64,000 nucleotides of DNA from Sporosarcina oncorhynchi (GTDB lineage Bacteria > Bacillota > Bacilli > Bacillales_A > Planococcaceae), in the NCBI RefSeq assembly GCF_033304615.1, contig NZ_CP129118.1, forward strand, positions 3,158,001-3,222,000, read 5' to 3'. Every line of letters starts with the position of its first letter. Within the stretch, counting starts at the first letter, position 1. A model generated the notes under the pieces. That model saw only the letters and a program-made list of their open reading frames with translations, was not told the DNA's origin and made no database searches. Below are positions 54,577 to 64,000 of the stretch, in pieces. Made by a program: the position numbers and the translations under genes.

Positions 54577-54739
54577 GCACAACACCTCCATTCTATTATG
54601 CTAACTATACATGTTTTACTTCTTTCACGCTGTTGTGAACCATCGATAACCGGGAATTTTTTCCCTATTTACAGGACAGTTTCCCGGCTCACGAAGTTGC
54701 ACCTATTTTAAAATGATTACCCGATTACCCAACTTTTAA

Positions 54740-56110
54740 TTAGGTAAAGGCTAAATTTAACGCTTCACTTACCGTTTCGACACCGACGACGTTAATGCCT
54801 TTCGGGAAGTCCCAACCACCTATATTGGAAGCGGGAATAACGGCGCGTTCGAAACCTAATTTAGAAGCTTCGATGACCCGCTGTTCGATACGAGAAACAC
54901 GGCGAACTTCCCCTGTCAAGCCCACTTCTCCGATGAAACAGTCCGTCACTCCTGGCGCCGCATCCCGGTAACTGGATACAATACTCACAAGAACAGCGAG
55001 ATCGATTGCCGGTTCGTCAAGTTTCACGCCGCCCGCGACTTTAATATAGGCATCCTGCGCCTGCAGTAGCATGCCCATCCTTTTCTCAAGGACAGCCATC
55101 AACAGCGAGACCCGGTTCTGATCAAGTCCCGTTGCCATTCGCTTTGGATAGTTAAAGCTTGAAGGCGTAACAAGTGCCTGAATTTCGACTAGTATCGGTC
55201 TGGTCCCTTCCATTGATGCGACGACTGTTGAACCCGCCGCCCCTTGTGACCTTTCCCGTAAAAAGAGCTCTGACGGATTCAGCACTTCCTTCAATCCAGA
55301 CTGCAGCATTTCGAAGATAGCAATTTCGTTTGTTGAGCCAAAGCGGTTTTTGACACTTCGTAAAATCCGGTACGTATGATGACGCTCCCCTTCAAAATAC
55401 AGGACAGTATCCACCATATGCTCAAGAAGCCTCGGACCTGCAATTTGCCCATCTTTTGTCACATGACCAACGATGAAAATCGCGATATTCTGCGTCTTCG
55501 CAATCCGCATCAGTTCTGCCGTACATTCCCTAACTTGCGTCACACTTCCCGGAGCAGAAGTCACCTCAGGGTGATGAATCGTCTGAATGGAATCGGCAAT
55601 CACAAACTTTGGCTTAACTTCATTGATTGTTTGATGAATTTTCGCCAAATCCGTCTCTGCGTAAATATATAATTCGTCCGAAGCGACACCAAGGCGCTCA
55701 GCGCGCAACTTCGTCTGCCTGATCGATTCCTCACCTGATATGTACAGCGTGCGCTGGTTTTGATTGGCGAGCAATGAAGAGACTTGCAACAGCAATGTCG
55801 ACTTCCCGATACCCGGATCTCCACCGATCAATATTAACGAACCCGGCACAATACCACCGCCTAATACACGGTTCAATTCATTCAATTCCGTTTTCACACG
55901 CGGCTCTTCATCCGTCTGAATTGCACTAATTGGCATTGCCTTCTGCTGAATCGTTTCAGTATGCTGAAATGCACCTCGTGGACCTTTACTAACAATTTCT
56001 ACTTCTTCATCCATCGTATTCCATTCGCCGCAACCGGGGCATCTTCCCATCCATTTCGGGGATTCATAACCGCAATCCTTGCACATGAATTTCGTTTTCC
56101 GTTTTGCCAT
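54740..56110 (-). CDS. radA: DNA repair protein RadA
   Basis: The 456-residue protein has an N-terminal zinc finger ([21 protein letters not shown] split by its spacer), RecA-like ATPase with Walker [11 protein letters not shown], the family motif [10 protein letters not shown] and a C-terminal Lon-protease-like domain (about 290-456). It drives branch migration in recombinational repair. The ATG at 56110 follows GGAGG. A strong terminator hairpin ends about 15 bases before its ribosome site. Confidence 0.97.
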   Translation of the reverse strand: MAKRKTKFMCKDCGYESPKWMGRCPGCGEWNTMDEEVEIVSKGPRGAFQHTETIQQKAMPISAIQTDEEPRVKTELNELNRVLGGGIVPGSLILIGGDPGIGKSTLLLQVSSLLANQNQRTLYISGEESIRQTKLRAERLGVASDELYIYAETDLAKIHQTINEVKPKFVIADSIQTIHHPEVTSAPGSVTQVRECTAELMRIAKTQNIAIFIVGHVTKDGQIAGPRLLEHMVDTVLYFEGERHHTYRILRSVKNRFGSTNEIAIFEMLQSGLKEVLNPSELFLRERSQGAAGSTVVASMEGTRPILVEIQALVTPSSFNYPKRMATGLDQNRVSLLMAVLEKRMGMLLQAQDAYIKVAGGVKLDEPAIDLAVLVSIVSSYRDAAPGVTDCFIGEVGLTGEVRRVSRIEQRVIEASKLGFERAVIPASNIGGWDFPKGINVVGVETVSEALNLAFT

Positions 56111-56124
56111 AATACCCTCCATAT

Positions 56125-56181
56125 GAAAAAAAGACGGTCCAATTCCGTAGATTAGCGAACTCTACGGAAGGACCCTCTTTT
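56125..56181 (-). terminator. Terminator between clpC and radA
   Basis: The minus strand GGTCC-TTCCGTAGA pairs with TCTACGGAA-TTGGACC around a nine-base loop, followed by GTCTTTTTTT. It is very stable and lies almost on the radA start. Confidence 0.9.
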
Positions 56182-58628
56182 TATTGATTTTCCGTTACTG
56201 CTTCGCGTTCCGTCTTTACAACAAATTCGTCATTTTCCACGTCGACAACAACTGTACCGCCTGTTAGGACAGTTCCTTTTAACAGTTCTTCCGATAAGCG
56301 GTCTTCAACATGTTTCTGCAATGCACGACGTAACGGACGCGCTCCATATTCAGGATCGTATCCTTCATCCGCGATTTTCAGCATCGCGGCTTCTGTCAAA
56401 TCAAGTGTAATCTCCTGTTCCGCCAAACGCTTCGTCAATTCATTAGACATAAGCGAAACGATCTTTTGCAGATGATCTTTCTCTAGTGAGTGGAAGACAA
56501 TCATTTCATCTACACGGTTTAGGAATTCAGGACGGAATGCTTTTTTCAATGAATCCAGCATACTGGACTTCATGCCTTCGTAATCTTTTTTGCCGTCTTG
56601 CAGATTGAATCCTACATAACGGTTTTGTTTCAATGCTTCAGCACCAACGTTAGACGTCATAATGACGACCGTGTTACGGAAATCAACGGTACGTCCTTTC
56701 GAGTCCGTCAATCTGCCATCCTCAAGTACTTGCAAGAGAATGTTGAAAACATCCGGATGTGCTTTCTCAATTTCATCCAACAAGACAACTGAATACGGCT
56801 TGCGTCGAACTTTTTCAGTCAATTGACCGCCTTCTTCATATCCTACATATCCTGGAGGTGAGCCGACGAGCCTTGATGTTGCGTGCTTCTCCATATACTC
56901 GGACATGTCGATTCGAATCATTGCATCTTCATCACCGAACATTGCTTCAGCAAGTGCTCTTGCCAATTCTGTTTTCCCGACACCTGTAGGTCCAAGGAAA
57001 ATGAATGAACCAATTGGGCGTTTCGGATCTTTCAATCCAGCACGCGCTCTTCGAATCGCTCGCGAAATGGCCGTTACTGCTTCACTTTGACCGATCACAC
57101 GCTCATGCAATAATTCTTCCATATTCAACAGTTTTGCGGATTCAGTTTCAGCAATTTTTGAAACCGGAACACCCGTCCACATCGCCACGACTTCAGCAAT
57201 GTCATTGACTGTCACTTCGGATTCCTTCTTGCCTTGCTTTTCTTTCCATGCTGTCTTCGTCGTTTCAAGTTCTTCTTTCATCTTCTGCTCTTTATCCCGG
57301 AAAGATGCCGCCTTTTCGAATTCCTGGCTTTGCACCGCGGCATTCTTTTCATGGCGTATCGCTTCCAGTTTTGCTTCGAGTTCCTTCAGATTCGGCGGCG
57401 TTGTATACGAGCGTAAACGAACTTTCGAACCCGCTTCGTCAATCAAGTCAATCGCCTTATCCGGCAGGAATCTATCAGATATATATCGATCGGACATTTT
57501 TGCTGCCGCATCAATCGCTTCATCTGTAATTTTCACACGGTGATGTGCTTCGTAACGGTCGCGTAAGCCCCTGATGATTAAAATTGTTTCATCCACAGAA
57601 GGTTCGTCAACTTGGATTGGTTGGAAACGTCGTTCTAACGCCGCATCTTTTTCGATATATTTACGGTATTCATCAAGCGTTGTTGCACCGATACATTGCA
57701 ATTCGCCACGGGCAAGGGACGGTTTCAAGATGTTCGATGCATCGATTGCACCTTCCGCTCCTCCTGCTCCGATCAATGTATGCAACTCATCAATGAAGAG
57801 AATGATATTACCCGCTTGACGGATTTCTTCCATCACTTTCTTCATACGATCTTCAAATTCACCACGGTATTTCGTACCCGCGACAACTGTTCCCATATCC
57901 AACGTCATGACTCGCTTGTCACGTAGGATTTCAGGCACTTCGTTATTAACGATTTGAAGCGCTAACCCTTCTGCCACAGCAGTTTTACCGACTCCCGGCT
58001 CACCAATCAATACCGGGTTGTTCTTCGTACGTCGTGCCAGCACTTCGATCACTCTCGTAATTTCTTTGCCTCTACCGATGACCGGATCGAGTGAGCCTTC
58101 GCGCGCAACTTCAGTCAAATCGCGGGCAAGACTATCAAGTGTAGGTGTTGAAGCAGATGATGAAGTACCCGTTGAACCGATTGATGCGTCATTGCTGCCT
58201 AGCAACTGAAGCACTTGTTGTCTAGCGCGGTTCAAACTTACGCCTGCATTGTTCAATACGCGAGCTGCAACGCCTTCTCCTTCTCGAATCAAAGCTAACA
58301 GAATATGCTCTGTACCTATATAAGAATGACCCAATTTACGCGATTCATCGACAGATAGCTCGATGACCTTTTTCGCTCTCGGCGTATAATGAACAATGGG
58401 GCCAACCTCTTTCGTCCCTGAACCGACAAGGCTTTCCACACCTTTTTCAATTGTATCGAAACTGACATCGATCGCTTCTAAAGCCTTCGCTGCAATCCCG
58501 CCACCTTCACGTATGAGTCCAAGCAAGATGTGTTCTGTACCGATCGATTCATGCTTCAGACGTATCGCTTCTTCTTGTGCTAATTGCAAAACTTTTTGTG
58601 CACGTTGTGTAAAACGATTGAACATCAT
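56181..58628 (-). CDS. clpC: AAA+ unfoldase ClpC
   Basis: The 815-residue protein has two N-terminal Clp repeats (about 1-150), D1 with Walker [10 protein letters not shown], a UVR middle domain near 420-455, D2 with Walker [10 protein letters not shown], and DRLSEELL near the end. With ClpP it degrades misfolded and arginine-phosphorylated proteins. The ATG at 58628 (second of three nearby) is ten bases after AAGGAG. It has its own CtsR-controlled promoter. Confidence 0.98.
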   Translation of the reverse strand: MMFNRFTQRAQKVLQLAQEEAIRLKHESIGTEHILLGLIREGGGIAAKALEAIDVSFDTIEKGVESLVGSGTKEVGPIVHYTPRAKKVIELSVDESRKLGHSYIGTEHILLALIREGEGVAARVLNNAGVSLNRARQQVLQLLGSNDASIGSTGTSSSASTPTLDSLARDLTEVAREGSLDPVIGRGKEITRVIEVLARRTKNNPVLIGEPGVGKTAVAEGLALQIVNNEVPEILRDKRVMTLDMGTVVAGTKYRGEFEDRMKKVMEEIRQAGNIILFIDELHTLIGAGGAEGAIDASNILKPSLARGELQCIGATTLDEYRKYIEKDAALERRFQPIQVDEPSVDETILIIRGLRDRYEAHHRVKITDEAIDAAAKMSDRYISDRFLPDKAIDLIDEAGSKVRLRSYTTPPNLKELEAKLEAIRHEKNAAVQSQEFEKAASFRDKEQKMKEELETTKTAWKEKQGKKESEVTVNDIAEVVAMWTGVPVSKIAETESAKLLNMEELLHERVIGQSEAVTAISRAIRRARAGLKDPKRPIGSFIFLGPTGVGKTELARALAEAMFGDEDAMIRIDMSEYMEKHATSRLVGSPPGYVGYEEGGQLTEKVRRKPYSVVLLDEIEKAHPDVFNILLQVLEDGRLTDSKGRTVDFRNTVVIMTSNVGAEALKQNRYVGFNLQDGKKDYEGMKSSMLDSLKKAFRPEFLNRVDEMIVFHSLEKDHLQKIVSLMSNELTKRLAEQEITLDLTEAAMLKIADEGYDPEYGARPLRRALQKHVEDRLSEELLKGTVLTGGTVVVDVENDEFVVKTEREAVTENQ

Positions 58629-58747
58629 ATACATTCCACTCCTTCTATTTAACGTCTAGTCTATTCTCCACCCCCGAAAGCGTGGAATACTAATCTCTTT
58701 ACTTTATTCAAACGGGGTAGCTAGCAACCCCTCACAAACAAATTGAC

Positions 58748-58795
58748 TTTGACTATCTTTGACTTAAGTATAATAAAAAGGAGAGCACAGCGCAA
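58748..58795 (-). promoter_or_regulatory. clpC promoter with CtsR operator
   Basis: Minus strand TTGCGC (58790-58795), 17 bases, TATACT (58767-58772). The CtsR heptad repeat AGTCAAAGATAGTCAAA (58748-58764) follows immediately, covering the transcription start. It lies between mcsB and clpC. Confidence 0.85.
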
Positions 58796-58804
58796 AAAAC
58801 TTGC

Positions 58805-59884
58805 TCACTCCTCCGTATCTTCTTTTTCCACATGCTTCACGCGTAACCGTTCCCTAAACAAGTCTGCCCGGAAAATATCCCGTTCTTCAGCCGTCAAATC
58901 GGTTTTAGCATAGTGTTGCAAGTAACCGGGTTGCATGAAAATCATCAGTTCATTTAAAATGGACATGTCGATATCTTTGATGATATCTAAGTCTATGCCA
59001 AGTCTGACATCCGATAGACAGCGGGCTGCTTCGCCTGTAGGAAGCAATCTCGCATACTTGATGATGCCGAGTGACCGGAATAACTTGTTCTCAAGCGCCA
59101 CTCTGGATTTTGATAGTAACACTTCACGCGATCTTCTTTCGTGTGCAATGAGACGCAACGCGACATTTTTCAAATCGGCCAAAATTTCTTTTTCCGCCTT
59201 GCCCAATGTTGTCTGGTTAGAAATCTGATAGATATTGCCAAGTGCTTCGCTGCCTTCTCCATAGCTTCCTCTAACGACCATTCCAAGCCGTGTGATGGCT
59301 GGAATAATGCGGTCGATTTGTTTCGTGATTGTTAACGCCGGCAAATGCATCATGACGGATGCACGCAAACCCGTGCCCGTATTCGATGGACAACTCGTCA
59401 AGTAGCCGAACTCTTCATCGAATGCATAGGGCAACCTGTCTTCCAGCTCATTATCGACTGAGTCCGCGTGCTCATAAGCGTTTTCCAATTGGAAACCAGG
59501 ATAGATGCACTGAATACGAATATGATCTTCTTCATTAATCATCAGACTAATTGTTTCATCTGCTGAAAGAATGACAGCTCCATTACGTTTCGGGTCAGTT
59601 AATTGTGGACTAACGAGATGTTTCTCCACAAGAATTTGCCGGTCAAGCAACGGAACTTCGGACATCCTCATATATTCATACCCTTTTTCTCCAGAATTAA
59701 GCAATGCATTTGTAACCGATTCATCGACTTTTTTTGCATCCTCTGGATTAGACGCAATTGGGAACAGATGCCCCCTTAGATTGCGGGCCAGCCTAATACG
59801 GGTGGACATGACAATATCCGCGTGTTCACCGCTTGATTTCATCCATCCGGCCACTGATCCTTTCATGAATTTATCAATTGACAT
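58805..59884 (-). CDS. mcsB: Protein arginine kinase McsB
   Basis: The 359-residue phosphagen-kinase-fold enzyme has ATP-contacting VMSTRIRLARNLRG and catalytic-loop CPSNTGTGLRASVMMHLP. McsB phosphorylates arginines, marking proteins for ClpCP and inactivating CtsR. The ATG at 59884, after GGAGACAACG, overlaps mcsA by 11 bases. Confidence 0.97.
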   Translation of the reverse strand: MSIDKFMKGSVAGWMKSSGEHADIVMSTRIRLARNLRGHLFPIASNPEDAKKVDESVTNALLNSGEKGYEYMRMSEVPLLDRQILVEKHLVSPQLTDPKRNGAVILSADETISLMINEEDHIRIQCIYPGFQLENAYEHADSVDNELEDRLPYAFDEEFGYLTSCPSNTGTGLRASVMMHLPALTITKQIDRIIPAITRLGMVVRGSYGEGSEALGNIYQISNQTTLGKAEKEILADLKNVALRLIAHERRSREVLLSKSRVALENKLFRSLGIIKYARLLPTGEAARCLSDVRLGIDLDIIKDIDMSILNELMIFMQPGYLQHYAKTDLTAEERDIFRADLFRERLRVKHVEKEDTEE

Positions 59885-60440
59885 CGTTGTCTCCACCTCC
59901 ATCTTGGCAAGCCGCCAAACGCTGTTTCAATGCTTTTGCTTCATCACGAAGCAATGCAGCGTCTTCGAAACGTTCCGCATCGATTGCTTGTTGCATTTGT
60001 GCACGGATTTCTTCAATCTTCTTTTTTACTGCAAATAGCTCGTTAAATGAAACAGGTATTTTACCGACATGTGTTGTATGTCCGTTATGGAGCTTGCTGA
60101 AAATCCTAGGCAAACGCTCTTTGAATGTACTGTAACAAGTCGGACAACCAAATTTACCGATATCAAGGAATTTCTTAAATGTCAGTCCACAGTCAGGGCA
60201 TGTCGGTCCGTCCGGTATGCCTTCTTGGGTTTGTTGGAAAGGTTGCATGGATTCAACCCCACCGAACCAATGCGATAGGAATTGTTGGATCGACAACGGT
60301 TCCTGGCTTGGATCCAAATGGAACATCTGGGATTGAAACGCACATTTCTCACATAAATGCCGTTCTGTCGTCACACCTTCGTTTTCCTGTGTAAAAATTA
60401 CGGAAGCCTGTCGTTCTTTGCAATTATCGCAAACCATCAT
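59874..60440 (-). CDS. mcsA: McsB activator McsA
   Basis: The 188-residue protein has four CxxC pairs (CDNC near 4, CEKC near 35, CPDC and CPTC in the middle), expected to bind zinc or respond to metals and thiol stress. A C-terminal UVR motif (AIDAERFEDAALLRDEAKAL) follows. It activates the McsB kinase. The start is ATG 60440 or the adjacent ATG 60437. Confidence 0.96.
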   Translation of the reverse strand: MMVCDNCKERQASVIFTQENEGVTTERHLCEKCAFQSQMFHLDPSQEPLSIQQFLSHWFGGVESMQPFQQTQEGIPDGPTCPDCGLTFKKFLDIGKFGCPTCYSTFKERLPRIFSKLHNGHTTHVGKIPVSFNELFAVKKKIEEIRAQMQQAIDAERFEDAALLRDEAKALKQRLAACQDGGGDNDVN

Positions 60441-60464
60441 CTATCACCTCGTCGTTATGGAATT

Positions 60465-60935
60465 CTATTCAATTTCCTTGTATAGGAGTGTCATGAAAAT
60501 CGCCTGCAAAATCCGCGCCCGCATGACATCGCGGTCCGGCAATGGATAAGGAAGTGTAGTACGATCGACAGCTGCCAAAATGATGCCCGCCTCGCGCTCC
60601 GTAATCGCTTCTTCTTCCAACAATCTGAACACGATATCCTCTGCCATCGTGTTTGTCGCCCCTTGCTGGATACCCGCAATAATATGTTCAATCAGTTCTT
60701 TATGGGAATTCGACTGGACCCGGTAAATACGGATATACCCGCCGCCTCCCCGTTTCGATTCGACCGCGTAGCCGCGTTCAACTGTGAAACGGGTATTGAT
60801 GACGTAGTTGATTTGCGAAGGAACACACTGAAATTTCTCGGCCACTTCACTACGTTTGATTTCGATTGTGCCGTTATCTTCCTTTTCGATAATCGCCTTC
60901 AAATATCCTTCTATAATGTCAGAAATGTTTCGCAT
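60465..60935 (-). CDS. ctsR: Heat-shock repressor CtsR
   Basis: The 156-residue winged-helix repressor has helix-turn-helix AEKFQCVPSQINYVINTRF and the glycine-rich wing ESKRGGGGYIRI, which acts as the heat sensor in Bacillus. It represses clp genes through the TTTGACT repeats before ctsR and clpC. The ATG at 60935 is seven bases after GAGGTG; a longer in-frame version to 60968 has no ribosome site. Confidence 0.97.
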   Translation of the reverse strand: MRNISDIIEGYLKAIIEKEDNGTIEIKRSEVAEKFQCVPSQINYVINTRFTVERGYAVESKRGGGGYIRIYRVQSNSHKELIEHIIAGIQQGATNTMAEDIVFRLLEEEAITEREAGIILAAVDRTTLPYPLPDRDVMRARILQAIFMTLLYKEIE

Positions 60936-60972
60936 GGTCTCACCTCTTTCTCTAGGGTGATAAGTCATTGAC

Positions 60973-61021
60973 TTTGACTATCTTTGACTTAATTGTACAT
61001 GACAAAACATCCTCGATGCAA
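60973..61021 (-). promoter_or_regulatory. ctsR operon promoter with CtsR operator
   Basis: Minus strand TTGCAT (61016-61021), 18 bases, TACAAT (60992-60997). CtsR heptad repeats (60973-60989) follow directly downstream, the same 17-bp box as at clpC. From 61022 to the GNAT gene at 61267 I see no further gene or clear site. Confidence 0.87.
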
Positions 61022-61266
61022 TTAAAACGCAATATCCAACTTTAAGGTTTAGATTGTTTTTATACGGGTATACATATAGTTGAGGATTTTTTTCTGACCT
61101 CTTTTTTCCTCTTCACGGAGTCGCGTTCAAAAGGATGGATGGAACCGGTTGGGGCAAACAACCGTATTTCTCCGCATCGAGCAATCTGTCCTTTTGGATT
61201 CACTCTCTTCACGATCCCCAACAAAAAGCTCCCGGTACACCCATACCTACGGAGGAGATTTTCAAC

Positions 61267-61851
61267 ATGAACTGGTACGACAAACTTAGTGAGTATTTCC
61301 CGATTGAAGAAATGAAATCGAAAGAGCATATGGATGCACTTCTCAAAGACAAGAAGAATGTCTATTTGAAAGAAGAAGGCCCCCATCATGTCCTGATGTT
61401 AGTTGAAACGGAAACATTCGTCTTCATCGATTATTTGTTTGTTTCAGCGGAATCACGTGGTGCTGGACTTGGACGAAAGCTTTTGGATTCATTGAAAGCG
61501 AAAGGTAAGCCAATTATTTTAGAAGTGGAACCGCTCGATTACGAAGATACGGATAGCGAGAAGCGATTGAAGTTCTACGCGCGCGAACATTTCCGCCATG
61601 CCAGCAAGATTGGTTATCGTCGCAGATCGCTTGCGACGGGTGAGCATAATGAGATGGAAATTCTGTTTTGGTCACCGACGGATGCGGATGAACAATCCGT
61701 TTATGAAGCGATGAAGACAACATATGAAGAAATCCATACGTATAAGGATGAGACATTTTACGGCGATCAATACGACCCGACTGATAAAGTGTTGTTTTTC
61801 GATAAGGAAGACAAAGAGAATATCCTCGAAGCCTTTATGGTTAGTAAATAA
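61267..61851 (+). CDS. GNAT-family N-acetyltransferase
   Basis: The 194-residue protein has acetyl-CoA-binding motif A VSAESRGAGLGRKLLDSL (about residues 60-77). The ATG at 61267 is nine bases after GGAGGAG; an open in-frame extension to 61135 has no ribosome site. The substrate is unknown. The gene is divergent from the ctsR operon. Confidence 0.9.
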   Translation: MNWYDKLSEYFPIEEMKSKEHMDALLKDKKNVYLKEEGPHHVLMLVETETFVFIDYLFVSAESRGAGLGRKLLDSLKAKGKPIILEVEPLDYEDTDSEKRLKFYAREHFRHASKIGYRRRSLATGEHNEMEILFWSPTDADEQSVYEAMKTTYEEIHTYKDETFYGDQYDPTDKVLFFDKEDKENILEAFMVSK

Positions 61852-61865
61852 TAGAGAAGTGAAAT

Positions 61866-61902
61866 CAGGCAACTCCCGTAGTTTTGGGGGCTGCCTGTTT
61901 TG
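61866..61902 (+). terminator. Terminator after the GNAT gene
   Basis: CAGGCA and TGCCTG, reinforced by CTCCC/GGGGG inside, form a hairpin followed by TTTTGCATTT. Confidence 0.8.
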
Positions 61903-61929
61903 CATTTATGTACTGCAGAACAATGGATG

Positions 61930-62432
61930 GAGATAGTACACCACTGATTTGCATTTCAGCTGGAAAAGCCGTAACGAAGAATGGCTTTTGCGACTGAAGC
62001 GAAGCTTTAGGAGCGCATCGCTAATTTCGTCGGTTTCTACTCCGATTAACTAAGAGTGTAATACATAACAATCGTACCCTTATGTTGTACAAAGTCTTTA
62101 GTATTACAAGACATAATATAGTCTTACAAACGTTGATCTACGTTCCAGCCTTACGCTTTCCGGAGGGCGTGGCTTGAGCCAAGCGAACAACGAAGAGTTC
62201 GCTTTGCCGTATTTCTGTGCACTTCAGAAATTAAGGCATAATTCCAGGGTCTCAAGGCGAGTGCAAAGATATGCTCGAAAAGCTATCGCTTTATCTCGCA
62301 AAAGCCGTTCTACGTTACGACTTTCGCTAATCCTCCCGGAGTCGAAGGCTTGCACTCCAATCAACTAAGAGTGCGGTACTTCACAATCGCGCCCTTTTGT
62401 AGAATATTGATATACACAATGATAAAACCTTT
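61930..62432. repeat. Dispersed-repeat-rich intergenic region
   Basis: No coding frame is convincing here. The block ATTAACTAAGAGTG with a downstream ACAATCGTACCCTTATG (62044-62096) recurs in diverged form at 62358-62402. Its end (CAATCGCGCCCTTATGTTG) returns at the right window edge (63970-64000). Between the first two lies CGCTTTCCGGAGGGCGTGGC (62155-62174), which resembles a high-copy intergenic element of Bacillales by recollection. Confidence 0.6.
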
Positions 62433-63824
62433 TTATATTGCTGGAACTAATATAGTCATATTCGAACCATCTAATGTACTTTGAAATGCATAAACAGGTT
62501 GAAAGTATCCCTTGGAATCTAAATAGTAGCTTACTCGTACTTTATGAACTTGTAAGGTATCAATTCTATTGTTTTCGGAAAGGATCTGAAAATTCCCTTC
62601 CAAGATTTCTCCAAATGCTTCTTGTTCGCTCTTTATTTGAACATCCTTTATCTTGTCGTAGGTAATTAACTGATTCTCAATCTGCTTCACTGTATGATCA
62701 TTATAATATGTTGCCGTTAAAGAACCGTCTATTAGCTGATTTCCACTAACTTTTTTATCTATTATCCACTCATACGAACCAGTATCGACTCTTTGAAAAT
62801 AGAAGTCCTTTTGTATATCTACACCAAATTTCAATAAAGATTCCTTTAAGGATTCTTCATCTGTGTCTTTAGGCACTATGCCCTCATCGTGGCTTGAAAA
62901 GTCTGTAAAACTATAACCTCCATCTAAGAATTGGAACCATAAATCATATGATTTCTCTCCACTACTCCGATATATTCCTTGATCTGGATAAGATATATCT
63001 TCTATATCTGCTGCATCCACATCCATCCTTTTATAAAATGTTTCAGCAAATGCATCTGCCTCAGCTTTTGTATAACTTGGTGCCTTATAAATTGGAATAG
63101 TTGCTTTCTTAGCATTGAACTCAACATCAGAAGTAAGAGTGACTTCCTTCATATTCACTTTATTGTTTGCCACAATGGAGAGGTTTCCAAATTCCTTCAA
63201 ATGATAATATGTAAACACACTTATAGATAAGATTATCACTAGTAGTAATGGCGAGAAATAGAAAAATGATGGTTTTATTCCTTTCTCTTTTATGGTGATA
63301 AAACCCATAGTGATACCATATCCAATGATTGCCCCCAATAAATTATTGAATAAATCGTCAACTACAAAATTACCGTATCCCGTTATTAATTGAACGCTTT
63401 CAATGGAAAGTGTACATAAGCCCGCTACTCCAATTGTCCATATAGCTTTTCGAAAACGTGGTTGTAATAATGGGAAAAGAATACCGAAAGGAACGAACAT
63501 AAATATATTTAAATATATGAATTGCCAATGTCTAACACTAAAACTATTCCAAGTTTCACGGTATGATGAAAATAAGGAAAAGTCCATTCCAGCATTATAG
63601 GTAGGTCCCCTGTTTAAAAAAGTCACACCAACAACCATTATCACATAGCCACTAAACATCACTAGCAGAAGTAGCCTCTTCTTTGAAACACTTTTCTTCC
63701 CTTTTAAAATGGTTTTATAAACAATGAAATATATTAGAATCAATATTATCCCTAAAGTAATTACAGCTAATAATGCCAAAGAAAAATATTCTCTAACTAT
63801 ACCTACGATTTCTTCTAATCTCAT
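62433..63824 (-). CDS. VanZ-family membrane protein with large C-terminal extracytoplasmic domain
   Basis: The 463-residue protein has membrane helices at about residues 14-36, 49-68, 100-122, 128-146, 160-175 and 185-205. The VanZ signatures NIFMFVPFGILFP and SIESVQLITGYGNF with VDDLFNNLLGA are clear. After the last helix a soluble region of about 260 residues, probably outside the cell, has no motif I recognise. VanZ-type proteins are linked to teicoplanin or lipoglycopeptide resistance in some cases, but most are uncharacterised. The ATG at 63824 is six bases after AAGGAG; the ATG at 63839 precedes the ribosome site. Confidence 0.87.
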   Translation of the reverse strand: MRLEEIVGIVREYFSLALLAVITLGIILILIYFIVYKTILKGKKSVSKKRLLLLVMFSGYVIMVVGVTFLNRGPTYNAGMDFSLFSSYRETWNSFSVRHWQFIYLNIFMFVPFGILFPLLQPRFRKAIWTIGVAGLCTLSIESVQLITGYGNFVVDDLFNNLLGAIIGYGITMGFITIKEKGIKPSFFYFSPLLLVIILSISVFTYYHLKEFGNLSIVANNKVNMKEVTLTSDVEFNAKKATIPIYKAPSYTKAEADAFAETFYKRMDVDAADIEDISYPDQGIYRSSGEKSYDLWFQFLDGGYSFTDFSSHDEGIVPKDTDEESLKESLLKFGVDIQKDFYFQRVDTGSYEWIIDKKVSGNQLIDGSLTATYYNDHTVKQIENQLITYDKIKDVQIKSEQEAFGEILEGNFQILSENNRIDTLQVHKVRVSYYLDSKGYFQPVYAFQSTLDGSNMTILVPAI

Positions 63825-63964
63825 TTTTTTCTCCTTCATACGAATTCAAAAACGATTTAATCCTTACCGCTTCTTTGCACAGTACAGAATCTTTCTCTGT
63901 TTCTAACCCATAACTGTGAATGATTTTTTAATTGGTCCGTTTACGCGATCTGGACGCAATCACT

Positions 63965-64000
63965 TTTTAAGCAATCGCGCCCTTATGTTGTACAAAGTTT
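63965..64000. repeat. Third copy of the 62-kb dispersed repeat (cut by window edge)
   Basis: CAATCGCGCCCTTATGTTGTACAAAG matches 62069-62095 almost base for base (18 of its positions are given at the 62-kb entry). It lies upstream of the VanZ-family gene. Confidence 0.7.

Noticed and set aside
61135..61266. N-terminal extension of the GNAT protein by 44 codons
   Set aside because: Open in frame, but the strong GGAGGAG lies just before ATG 61267 and the extension has no family similarity.

Overview
The window comes from a low-GC, endospore-forming Gram-positive bacterium of the order Bacillales. The family is probably Planococcaceae (a Sporosarcina-like genus); this is inferred from protein sequences and gene order and was not searched. 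Sporulation and germination genes (pdaB, kbaA, gerD, cwlD, sigH), S14 and L36 of the zinc-binding type, a T-box, and the order ctsR-mcsA-mcsB-clpC ... rpoBC ... S10-spc-alpha ... rpsI all fit this placement. Almost everything is on the minus strand, so the text below follows transcription from high to low coordinates.

Layout. 63.8-61.3 kb: a VanZ-family membrane protein, an intergenic region rich in dispersed repeats, and a GNAT acetyltransferase. 60.9-54.7 kb: the CtsR heat-shock operon (ctsR, mcsA, mcsB, clpC) and radA, with CtsR operators before both ctsR and clpC. disA, which sits between radA and yacL in Bacillus, is missing. 54.6-45.6 kb: yacL, ispD-ispF, gltX, a cysteine T-box, cysE-cysS-mrnC-rlmB-rae1, sigH, rpmG-secE-nusG. 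44.5-33.5 kb: rplK-rplA, the L10 leader with rplJ-rplL, a methyltransferase, rpoB-rpoC, ybxF. 33.4-28.9 kb: the str group (rpsL, rpsG, fusA, tuf). 28.5-14.1 kb: the S10-spc-alpha cluster from rpsJ to rplQ. The map gene normally found after adk is absent, and an N-terminally short ComK-like reading frame sits in its place. 13.8-9.5 kb: an ECF transporter energy module with truA, then rplM-rpsI. 9.4-7.7 kb: an accessory insert (dienelactone-hydrolase-like protein, endonuclease V, rhodanese). 7.6-3.3 kb: cwlD, salA, gerD, kbaA, pdaB. 3.2-2.5 kb: five tRNA genes in two transcription units. 2.5-2.1 kb: tandem repeats. 1.9 kb to the left edge: a PAS-GGDEF-EAL cyclic-di-GMP protein cut by the window.

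How the genes work together. The core encodes translation, transcription and protein export machinery, with clear cis-regulation: an L10 leader, a probable L13 leader, a cysteine T-box and CtsR boxes. It is flanked by protein quality control, isoprenoid and cysteine enzymes, and spore genes. The least conventional signals are non-coding: a structured leader with mutually exclusive terminator and antiterminator pairings before ecfA1, several strong intercistronic hairpins (rpsG-fusA, rplB-rpsS, rpoB-rpoC, rplK-rplA, clpC-radA), and repeat families at 2.2-2.5, 4.1, 16.8 and 62-64 kb. No CRISPR array, prophage or intact insertion sequence was seen.
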